Shown here piece after piece: positions 1 to 4,976 of a DNA stretch of 5,469 nt; position 1 is the first letter of the stretch, and every line of letters begins with the position of its first letter. Source of the stretch: Sulfurimonas sp. (GTDB taxonomy: Bacteria; Campylobacterota; Campylobacteria; Campylobacterales; Sulfurimonadaceae); NCBI GenBank assembly GCA_002733945.2, contig NVXO02000002.1, forward strand, positions 359,831 to 365,299, given 5' to 3'. A program made the position numbers and the translations under genes. The notes beneath the pieces are model-generated. The model saw only the letters and a list, made by a program, of their open reading frames with translations, was not told the DNA's origin and did not search any database.

Positions 1-355
1 TGCTCAATGGAAATGGGATTATGCAGTTGCATCTCACCCAGCATTTTTCCATGCACCAGAAGAAACTTTAAGACTGTTAAGTGTTGCTAATGAAACTGCA
101 ATGCAAGCAAGACTTAAACTTGTTTCAATTTTAGCTAAACATGGTGTTATGAACTATTCTGCACCTGATTTTTCTACAAAAGAAAAAGCACAAAAATTAG
201 CAGGTGTTCCATTGAAAAAATTAGTTGACGCTAAACTTAAATTTAAAGCTACATTAGAAAAAGAGTGGCAAAAACAAGCTGTTAGAAATGGCAACTTGAA
301 TATGGATTCTCGTAAAGATGTTGATTTAGAATCTTCTTACTTTAATAGAAAGTAA
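1..355 (+). CDS. nrfA: Cytochrome c nitrite reductase NrfA, C-terminal part (5' end outside window)
   Basis: This is the last 117 codons of an ammonia-forming pentahaem nitrite reductase, which reduces nitrite to ammonium with six electrons in the periplasm. The reading frame is open to the left edge (first full codon at base 2) and stops at 353-355. The fragment opens with AQWKWDYAVASH and then FFHAPEETLRLL, which lines up with the E. coli NrfA segment around its HAPEE motif. From memory that histidine (E. coli H393) is a distal haem ligand; here it is the codon at 50-52. FSTKEKAQ and a closing EWQKQAVRNG also match E. coli NrfA. No CXXCH/CXXCK motifs fall in this part, so haem number cannot be checked. 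The protein runs about 19 residues past where E. coli NrfA ends, in a charged tail finishing SSYFNRK. Downstream nrfI and nrfJ support the call. An nrfH gene is expected upstream but is outside the window. Confidence 0.93.
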   Translation, partial: AQWKWDYAVASHPAFFHAPEETLRLLSVANETAMQARLKLVSILAKHGVMNYSAPDFSTKEKAQKLAGVPLKKLVDAKLKFKATLEKEWQKQAVRNGNLNMDSRKDVDLESSYFNRK

Positions 356-365
356 TCCAATGAAT

Positions 366-396
366 AAATATTCAGAGTTTAATACTCTGAATATTT
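366..396 (+). terminator. 13-bp perfect stem-loop after nrfA: leaky terminator or mRNA-stabilising hairpin
   Basis: AAATATTCAGAGT (366-378) is exactly complementary to ACTCTGAATATTT (384-396), with a 5-nt TTAAT loop. The stem starts 10 nt after the nrfA stop codon. Only a short T run (399-402) follows, so it is a poor match to a strong intrinsic terminator. A likely role is partial termination or protection of the nrfA 3' end, so that abundant NrfA is made in excess over the haem lyase encoded next. The structure is read directly from the sequence; the role is inferred. Confidence 0.5.
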
Positions 397-440
397 CATT
401 TTAAAGAGAAATTATTTGTTTAGTTTTAAAATGAAATATT
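390..440 (+). repeat. 16-bp perfect inverted repeat competing with the upstream stem-loop
   Basis: AATATTTCATTTTAAA (390-405) is exactly complementary to TTTAAAATGAAATATT (425-440), with a 19-nt loop between. The left arm shares bases 390-396 with the right arm of the stem-loop at 366-396, so the two hairpins cannot form in full together. The right arm ends 8 nt before the Shine-Dalgarno-like AAAAAGG of nrfI (449-455) and leaves it free. The arms contain a single G-C pair, so part of the match may reflect AT-rich composition, though 16 perfect pairs is long for chance. Confidence 0.5.
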
Positions 441-448
441 TTAGATAT

Positions 449-465
449 AAAAAGGTTTTTAGTTG
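449..465 (+). promoter_or_regulatory. Ribosome binding site deciding the TTG start of nrfI
   Basis: AAAAAGG at 449-455 is followed by a 7-nt spacer and TTG at 463-465. The same 7-8 nt spacing is seen before the other starts in this window (2846, 3265, 4194 and 4977). An in-frame TAG at 460-462 means no earlier start is possible. Together these favour TTG over the internal ATG at 496, which has no comparable upstream site. Confidence 0.7.
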
Positions 466-2859
466 ATTTATAAGATAGCAAGTTCATATATAACAATGGT
501 TGTATTATTACTTATTTTAGCAATAGGTGCTGCCATTGGTACTTTTATAGAGAATGATTATGGTTCGTTACAAGCAAAAGAGTTAGTCTATAATAGTATG
601 TGGTATCAATTTACATTTCTTCTTGTAAGTATAAACCTTATAGTAGTAATGCATAAAACTAAAATGTATAAAATCAAAACACGTATGCTTTTTCATATTT
701 CCTTTATTATTATATTGATTGGGGCATCAATTACGCACTTTTTTGGTATTGATGGAGTTATGCATATTCGTGAAGGTGAAAAATCTAATATTGTTGTTGT
801 TCAAAACAAAAATATTGAAGTTCCTTTTTATTTGCATCTTAATAATTTTAATATAAGCAGATACCCTGGAAGTAGATCTCCATCTGAATTTAGCAGTGAT
901 GTCACCGTAATGGATAAAGATAGCAAGAAAGAATTTGATGCTAAAATCTACATGAATAATACATTAACTTATATGGGATATAAGTTTTTTCAAACCTCTT
1001 TTGATACAGATGAAAAAGGAACAAAATTATCTGTAAACAAGGACCCTGGAGTTGAGATAACATATATTGGTTATGCTCTTTTATTCCTCGGGTTGATACT
1101 AAACTTTTTTGATAAGAAGTCGAGATTTCAATTTCTAATTGGTAAAATCAAAAAGATGCCTATTGCATCACTAATATTACCTTTAATGTTACTACTTCAA
1201 ACACATTCATATGCACAACAGAGTGATTATTTACAAGAGTATCTTCAAAATCATAAAGAAAATTCCAAAGAACTAGCAAGTGCTTTTGGATCCTTAGTTG
1301 TTCAGGGTCCAGTTGGACGTATGAAACCACTAGATACTCAGAACAGAGAAGTACTAAATAAACTTACAGGTAAAAGCACTTGGCAAGGCATGAGTCCAAA
1401 TCAAGTTGTCCTAGGTATGTTTTCAAGACCTGCATTGTGGAAAAAAGTAAATATAATAAAGGTGAAAACACAAAAATTAAGAGAATTGATAGGTGTAGAT
1501 AAAAATCAAAAACTTGTGAAGTTTGTAGACTTTTTTGATGAAAATGGCAACTATAAACTTACAAATGAGGTAGAAAGAGCAAATAAACTTGTACCATCAA
1601 AAAGAGGTACTTTTGAAAGAGATATAATCAAAGCTGATGAGCGTTTAAATATTGCATTTATGAGCTATAGAGGTGTTCTTTTAACAATTTTTCCACTTCC
1701 TGATAATAAACAAAATAAATGGGTAGACTTTAAAACTATGTTTGCCCTTGTGGATAATAGTAGTATTAAAAGAAGTACAAGTCGTTTACTTGATACAGCA
1801 TATAATAGAAACTATGTAGAAGGCATTAAATACATTGACGATATAAAAGAGTACCAAAACAAGTTTGGTCAAAATGTTATGCCATTTCAATGGAAACTTG
1901 ATGTAGAGATGTGGTACAATAAAATGGACCTTTTCTTTAGACTCTCTTTACTTTACCTTGTATTTGGTTTGATATTTCTTGTGTATGGAATAAGTTCTAT
2001 CTTTTATAACAAGCTTATAAGTGCTAAGTTTAAAAAACTTATTATCTCTGTTTCGTATTTACTATTTGCATTGCATACATTCGGAATTATTTTAAGGTGG
2101 TATATTGGAGGTTATGCTCCTATTAGCAACACATATGAGACTATGATTTATATCGCTTATTCAGCTGTTTTGGTTGCTATTTTCTTCTTTAAAAGATCTA
2201 TACTCGCACAAAGTGCATCTTTTTTAATAGCAGGAATTTTTATATTTGCTGCATACTTAGGGGAGATAGACCCAGAGATAACTAACCTTGTTCCTGTTTT
2301 AAAATCATACTGGTTAAGCATACATGTGTCTATAATAACCGCAAGTTATGGTTTTCTTGGAGTAGGTGCAATACTTGGATTTATTACATTGATTTTATTT
2401 ACACTAAGAAACGAAAAAAGAGCATACATAGATACACATATTCAAAATATTACATATATCAATGAAGCAGCCCTGTTACTTGGTCTTGCCCTTTTAGTAA
2501 TAGGGAACTTTTTAGGTGGTATTTGGGCAAATGAGTCTTGGGGTAGATACTGGGGTTGGGATCCAAAAGAGACATGGGCATATATATCGATTTTGGTTTA
2601 TACGATTGTATTGCATTTAAGATTGATTAAAAAGATATATACTCCGTATCTTTTTAATGTACTCTCGCTTATTTCATTTTCATCTATATTAATGACATAT
2701 TTTGGAGTAAATTTTTATCTCGCTGGAATGCATTCATATGCGACAGGAGATCCTATACCTATACCCTTATGGGTTTATATATTAAGTGGAATAATATTTC
2801 TCTTAATTGCCATCTCATACCCTAAAAAAAAATTGGAGAAAATAAATGAAAATAATTAG
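463..2859 (+). CDS. nrfI: NrfI: CcsBA-type (ResB-ResC fusion) cytochrome c haem lyase
   Basis: This is a System II cytochrome c synthase that moves haem across the inner membrane and joins it to apocytochrome c cysteines. In Wolinella the nrf-linked copy, NrfI, is needed for the lysine-ligated CX2CK haem of NrfA. The N-terminal ResB-like half has membrane segments near residues 9-27, 48-64, 75-94 and 197-215, then 233-251. A periplasmic domain spans about 252-488, and a CcsA half of about nine membrane segments follows. The WWD motif lies at 688-705 (WGRYWGWDPKETW core). H78 and H718 fit the membrane haem-ligand pair, H621 and H757 the periplasmic pair; the H621-H718-H757 spacing (97, 39) equals that recalled for Helicobacter hepaticus CcsBA. 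At 798 residues it is about 100 shorter than usual. The start is TTG: TAG at 460-462 blocks extension, and AAAAAGG (449-455) lies 7 nt upstream. The next ATG (496) would cut into the first membrane segment. Confidence 0.92.
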   Translation: MIYKIASSYITMVVLLLILAIGAAIGTFIENDYGSLQAKELVYNSMWYQFTFLLVSINLIVVMHKTKMYKIKTRMLFHISFIIILIGASITHFFGIDGVMHIREGEKSNIVVVQNKNIEVPFYLHLNNFNISRYPGSRSPSEFSSDVTVMDKDSKKEFDAKIYMNNTLTYMGYKFFQTSFDTDEKGTKLSVNKDPGVEITYIGYALLFLGLILNFFDKKSRFQFLIGKIKKMPIASLILPLMLLLQTHSYAQQSDYLQEYLQNHKENSKELASAFGSLVVQGPVGRMKPLDTQNREVLNKLTGKSTWQGMSPNQVVLGMFSRPALWKKVNIIKVKTQKLRELIGVDKNQKLVKFVDFFDENGNYKLTNEVERANKLVPSKRGTFERDIIKADERLNIAFMSYRGVLLTIFPLPDNKQNKWVDFKTMFALVDNSSIKRSTSRLLDTAYNRNYVEGIKYIDDIKEYQNKFGQNVMPFQWKLDVEMWYNKMDLFFRLSLLYLVFGLIFLVYGISSIFYNKLISAKFKKLIISVSYLLFALHTFGIILRWYIGGYAPISNTYETMIYIAYSAVLVAIFFFKRSILAQSASFLIAGIFIFAAYLGEIDPEITNLVPVLKSYWLSIHVSIITASYGFLGVGAILGFITLILFTLRNEKRAYIDTHIQNITYINEAALLLGLALLVIGNFLGGIWANESWGRYWGWDPKETWAYISILVYTIVLHLRLIKKIYTPYLFNVLSLISFSSILMTYFGVNFYLAGMHSYATGDPIPIPLWVYILSGIIFLLIAISYPKKKLEKINENN

Positions 2860-3226
2860 TATAGTAGTTGCAGGACTATTGGCAATAAGTGTAAACGCAA
2901 AAGGTTTAGAAACTCAACATTCACATGCTGCTGTGGTAGATTCAAACAACTCAGGTAAAATCCAGCCAAGATATCAAGGTGTTATTTTAGAAGTTTTAAA
3001 TGCGAATGGATATACATATTTAAAAATAGATGAAAAAACACCAGGATTTAATCCAAAAAAATTAAAATCATTCTGGATAGTTGTTAATAGAACTAGTGCT
3101 AAAGTTGGTGACTATGTGAGATTTACTAAAGAGTTAGTTACTAAAAACTATAAAAGTAAAGCCTTAGATAAAACTTTTGACGAACTTATGTTTACTTCAA
3201 ATTTGGAATACAGAGTTAGTAAGTAA
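2846..3226 (+). CDS. nrfJ: NrfJ-like exported small protein of the nitrite reductase operon
   Basis: This 126-residue protein has a short signal peptide (residues 1-18, likely cut after VNA) with no cysteine lipobox. A low-complexity stretch with QHSHAA (24-29) follows, then a compact beta-rich domain. That domain has YQGVILEVLNANGYTYLKID (43-62), FWIVV (77-81), KVGDYVRF (86-93) and KNYKSKALDKTFDELMF (100-116). This 'GYTYLK ... VGD ... KNYxSKxLDxTFD' layout is what I associate with NrfJ-related and similar small OB-like periplasmic proteins found near multihaem cytochrome genes. The ATG overlaps the 3' end of nrfI by 14 nt, and GGAG (2835-2838) lies 7 nt upstream, so translation is probably coupled to nrfI. 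Position after nrfA and nrfI matches nrfJ of Wolinella, the main ground for the symbol. The biochemical role is unknown; the histidines near the mature N-terminus could bind metal, but that is a guess. Confidence 0.7.
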   Translation: MKIISIVVAGLLAISVNAKGLETQHSHAAVVDSNNSGKIQPRYQGVILEVLNANGYTYLKIDEKTPGFNPKKLKSFWIVVNRTSAKVGDYVRFTKELVTKNYKSKALDKTFDELMFTSNLEYRVSK

Positions 3227-3264
3227 AAATAGATTAGAGTATTTAAAATATTTAAGGTAAAAAC

Positions 3265-3852
3265 ATGAACAATAGACTGAAAAAAAAGAACTCTATAATT
3301 TTATCGGCATTAAAACTATTTTCTCAAAATGGCTTTTATAATACAAGCATTGCGAATATTTCAAAAAGTATTGGCATTAGTGTTGGAGGTATATACGGAT
3401 ATTTTCCATCTAAAAAAGAGTTGGCAAAAGCTTCCATTGTATTTGTAACAAAAAAACTAGCTTATAAATTAAATGAGATTAATAAGAAAAACATTACACA
3501 AAGAGAAAAAATAGGTCAATTTGCTGGTTTTTATTTTGACTTCATTGAAAAACATCCTGAAATGATAGACTATTTTTTCAGAGTTTACCTAGCAAACAGA
3601 GAACTATTTTGTGATGAAGATGATTGTGGTTTTTCTCTGGCAAAAGATTTTGTTGATGAAATAGAGAACTTGATAAATAAAGGTATAGAAAATGGTGAGT
3701 TTAAAAAACAAAATTTTTATGTAGCTTTTTCATGCATTACAGGTATACTAGGAAGCATGACTTTTTTAAACGGTGAAAAAGTTTTAAGTTCACAACCAAA
3801 CATATACTGTGAGGATATTTCTAATGCAATATACAATGCTTTATCTGTATAA
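3265..3852 (+). CDS. TetR/AcrR-family transcriptional regulator
   Basis: This is a 195-residue one-component repressor-type protein, expected to be a cytoplasmic dimer that binds DNA and releases it on binding a ligand. The N-terminal helix-turn-helix covers about residues 11-57 with the family signature: ALKLFSQNGFYNTSIANI, then GISVGGIYGYFPSKKELAKA. The rest (about 60-195) is the usual all-helical ligand and dimer domain, whose sequence does not reveal the ligand. It holds a close cysteine pair, C116 and C121 (CDEDDC), plus C157 and C182. The ATG has TTTAAGG ending 7 nt upstream. It starts 38 nt after nrfJ with no terminator seen, so it may be read through from the nrf operon or have its own weak promoter. 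Length is normal for the family and the C-terminus looks complete, although IS debris begins within a few bases of the stop codon. The target genes are unknown; nearness to nrf does not prove it controls nrf. Confidence 0.9.
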   Translation: MNNRLKKKNSIILSALKLFSQNGFYNTSIANISKSIGISVGGIYGYFPSKKELAKASIVFVTKKLAYKLNEINKKNITQREKIGQFAGFYFDFIEKHPEMIDYFFRVYLANRELFCDEDDCGFSLAKDFVDEIENLINKGIENGEFKKQNFYVAFSCITGILGSMTFLNGEKVLSSQPNIYCEDISNAIYNALSV

Positions 3853-3858
3853 ACATGA

Positions 3859-3990
3859 AAATATCTATATCACTGATTATCAATTAAGGAGCTAAAGGAA
3901 GGTGTAAAAGCTTATATGTACAAATATAATTTCAAGAGATTTCATCAAACCATAAATTATAAAAAACCAATAAGGATTATAGTGAATTAG
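3859..3990 (+). pseudogene. IS3-family transposase, C-terminal remnant with an internal stop
   Basis: Translating from 3859 gives KYLYH, a TGA stop (3874-3876), then an open stretch of 37 codons ending at TAG 3988-3990. The open part begins LSIKELKEGVKAYMYKYN and continues with KRFHQTINYKKP. The pattern 'IKELKEG...Y...YN..RFHQ..nYK.P' is the typical extreme C-terminus of the integrase-core domain in IS3-type OrfB transposases. The DDE catalytic residues lie well upstream in intact proteins and are missing here. The break falls within 6 nt of the TetR stop codon, so the element was truncated there by deletion or rearrangement. After YKKP the usual 'xEVY' is replaced by IRIIVN, another sign of decay. 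The piece is too short to fold as a domain, and expression is unlikely to matter. Confidence 0.75.
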
Positions 3991-4043
3991 TTAAAATCAA
4001 GGCATAAAGTAATATGTCTAAAAGGGAATTAGAGTTTAGAAAA

Positions 4044-4073
4044 TGTTGTCTTGACTTCTTGGGGTATTATAAT
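4044..4073 (+). repeat. Candidate right terminal inverted repeat of the IS remnant
   Basis: Read on the minus strand this is TATAATACCCCAAGAAG followed by TCAAGACAAC. That resembles the general form of IS3-family ends, which often carry a run of C residues a few bases in, followed by an A-rich stretch. It lies 53 nt after the transposase remnant stop, a sensible distance. The expected terminal TG/CA dinucleotide is not clear, so the exact edge is uncertain. The matching left repeat is not in the window, so the call rests on resemblance and position only. Confidence 0.4.
4046..4073 (+). promoter_or_regulatory. Promoter-like hexamers inside the IS end, pointing to the hydrolase gene
   Basis: TTGTCT (4046-4051) and TATAAT (4068-4073) are separated by 16 nt and would start transcription near 4080, about 114 nt before the hydrolase ATG. 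A better -35 match, TTGACT (4051-4056), is only 11 nt from the -10 box and so is badly spaced. The -10 is a perfect match. Whether this promoter is active, and whether it is original to the IS end, cannot be told from the sequence. Confidence 0.45.
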
Positions 4074-4080
4074 CGCCTTT

Positions 4081-4125
4081 ATTCATTCTATTTTAACTTA
4101 GAATTGTTTAATTCTTAGTATGAAT
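4081..4125 (+). repeat. Nested imperfect dyad in the leader of the hydrolase gene
   Basis: ATTCAT (4081-4086) pairs with ATGAAT (4120-4125). Inside it, ACTTAGAATT (4096-4105) pairs with AATTCTTAGT (4110-4119) around a GTTT loop, with one mismatch. The structure would sit at the start of any transcript from the promoter-like site at 4046-4073. There is no T run after it, so it is not an intrinsic terminator. It is very AT-rich, and its function, if any, is unknown. Confidence 0.35.
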
Positions 4126-4144
4126 TTAGGTTACCACTCCACAA

Positions 4145-4174
4145 TGATAAAAAACACAAGCTTTGTATTATAAT
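4145..4174 (+). promoter_or_regulatory. Possible second promoter directly before the hydrolase gene
   Basis: A perfect TATAAT lies at 4169-4174. The best -35 candidate, TGATAA (4145-4150, 18-nt spacer), is weak, which is common in Campylobacterota where -35 boxes are poorly conserved. A start near 4181 would put the Shine-Dalgarno GAAGGA (4181-4186) at the very 5' end of the message, which is unusually tight. This makes the site less convincing than its -10 box alone suggests. Confidence 0.35.
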
Positions 4175-4193
4175 ACTGAAGAAGGAATCTAAT

Positions 4194-4937
4194 ATGAAAA
4201 AAATTCTACTTATCTTGGTCTTTATATCTACACTATTTGCAAATGAGATAACTATTACATCAGACGATGGATTTAAACTTTATGCATGGTTAAATAAACC
4301 AATCTCTGTTAAAAAATCAACTCCCATCATAGTCTTTGTACATCAATTTTCTTCGGACCATAAAACATGGAGTGAACTGGCTAAAAAATTCAATGTCAAA
4401 GGTTTTGCTACACTCAATGTGGACCTAAGAGGTCATGGAGAATCAATATATCAGAATCAAAAAAAGAACAAAATTATAGTAGAACATAGAATGGAGTACA
4501 TCAAATCGGCACTAGTTACAAGTGACAAAAATATTGCATTTGACCAAATACCAGCAGATTTAATTGCATGGATAGAGTTAATTTCAGAAGATGGAACACT
4601 TGATATGGATCAATTATATTTATTTGGTTCATCTCTTGGTGGAGTAAGTATTTTACCTCTTCTTAGCGAGTATGAAGTAAAAGGTTTAGTATCAATTTCA
4701 GCAGGAAAATCAAAAAAATTAACACAAGATATAGATATGGCATTAGCGATGTCCATGACAAAGTCACTTTTTATAGCTTCAAAAAACGATCCACTAGGCG
4801 CAGCAGATAATAGTATTGAGTATGCTAATAAATCAATCTCAGGCACATCTTTAATTATTTCTGATAACGGACATGGTACAGTTTTACTACCTAAAGTTGA
4901 GCATTATATATTCTCTTTTATTGATAGTATAAAATAA
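4194..4937 (+). CDS. Exported alpha/beta-hydrolase (serine esterase type)
   Basis: This 247-residue serine hydrolase is probably periplasmic. Residues 1-16 form a signal peptide (MKK, a hydrophobic core, likely cut after LFA). The mature part begins with a two-strand opening (ITITSDDGFKLYAWL), then the strand and oxyanion region IIVFVHQFSSD (45-55) and DLRGHGES (77-84). The nucleophile elbow GSSLGG (145-150) has Ser147 as the expected nucleophile. Asp199 in SKNDPLG and His227 in DNGHGT complete the triad in the right order and spacing. The overall shape is like dienelactone-hydrolase or acyl-esterase proteins, but no motif fixes the substrate. The start is supported by GAAGGA (4181-4186), 7 nt before ATG, and by the signal peptide. 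It lies after the IS debris and 39 nt before the YtoQ gene, which has its own promoter, so the two need not share a function. Confidence 0.85.
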   Translation: MKKILLILVFISTLFANEITITSDDGFKLYAWLNKPISVKKSTPIIVFVHQFSSDHKTWSELAKKFNVKGFATLNVDLRGHGESIYQNQKKNKIIVEHRMEYIKSALVTSDKNIAFDQIPADLIAWIELISEDGTLDMDQLYLFGSSLGGVSILPLLSEYEVKGLVSISAGKSKKLTQDIDMALAMSMTKSLFIASKNDPLGAADNSIEYANKSISGTSLIISDNGHGTVLLPKVEHYIFSFIDSIK

Positions 4938-4949
4938 ATACAATATAAT
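4921..4949 (+). promoter_or_regulatory. Near-consensus sigma-70 promoter for the ytoQ-like gene
   Basis: TTGATA (4921-4926) and TATAAT (4944-4949) are separated by exactly 17 nt, matching the consensus at 11 of 12 hexamer positions. The -35 box lies inside the last codons of the hydrolase gene. Transcription would start near 4956, giving a leader of about 20 nt that still contains the Shine-Dalgarno AAGGA (4965-4969). This predicts independent expression of the downstream gene. Confidence 0.65.
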
Positions 4950-4976
4950 TAGAATTCAAAATAAAAGGAATTAAAA

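Larger units (their letters stand above)
3853..4073 (+). mobile_element. Decayed right end of an IS3-like insertion sequence
   Basis: This stretch contains the tail of a DDE transposase (3859-3990), a short AT-rich piece without coding potential, and a sequence at about 4044-4073 that resembles a terminal inverted repeat. The order and orientation, transposase C-terminus then end repeat, are what the right-hand end of an IS3-family element would show. The left end and most of the transposase are absent from the window, so the outer left limit is only the TetR stop codon. The fragment cannot move by itself. The family call rests on the protein motif and the general look of the end, not on a database match. 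Confidence 0.55.

Noticed and set aside
496..2859. ATG at 496 as the true start of nrfI
   Set aside because: It would remove the start of the first membrane segment and has no suitable ribosome binding site, whereas TTG at 463 has AAAAAGG at the usual spacing and gives His78 close to the expected family position.
3241..3257. An operator palindrome before the TetR gene (AAATATTT within TTTAAAATATTTAA)
   Set aside because: It is pure A/T low complexity, asymmetric by one base, and common by chance at this base composition.
4051..4073. TTGACT and TATAAT as a canonical promoter pair
   Set aside because: The spacer is only 11 nt, too short for sigma-70; TTGTCT with 16 nt was preferred.
4014..4118. 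A 34-codon open reading frame starting MSKRELEFRK in the gap before the hydrolase gene
   Set aside because: It runs through the candidate IS end and the leader dyad, has no Shine-Dalgarno and matches nothing I recognise; most likely chance.
4081..4143. A tRNA or CCA-ending small RNA (ending CCACTCCA near 4134-4141)
   Set aside because: No T-loop consensus and no acceptor stem partner could be found.
4610..4846. A 78-codon open reading frame on the minus strand inside the hydrolase gene
   Set aside because: It lies wholly within a well-supported gene whose catalytic residues are read on the + strand, shows no recognisable domain and has no good ribosome binding site.
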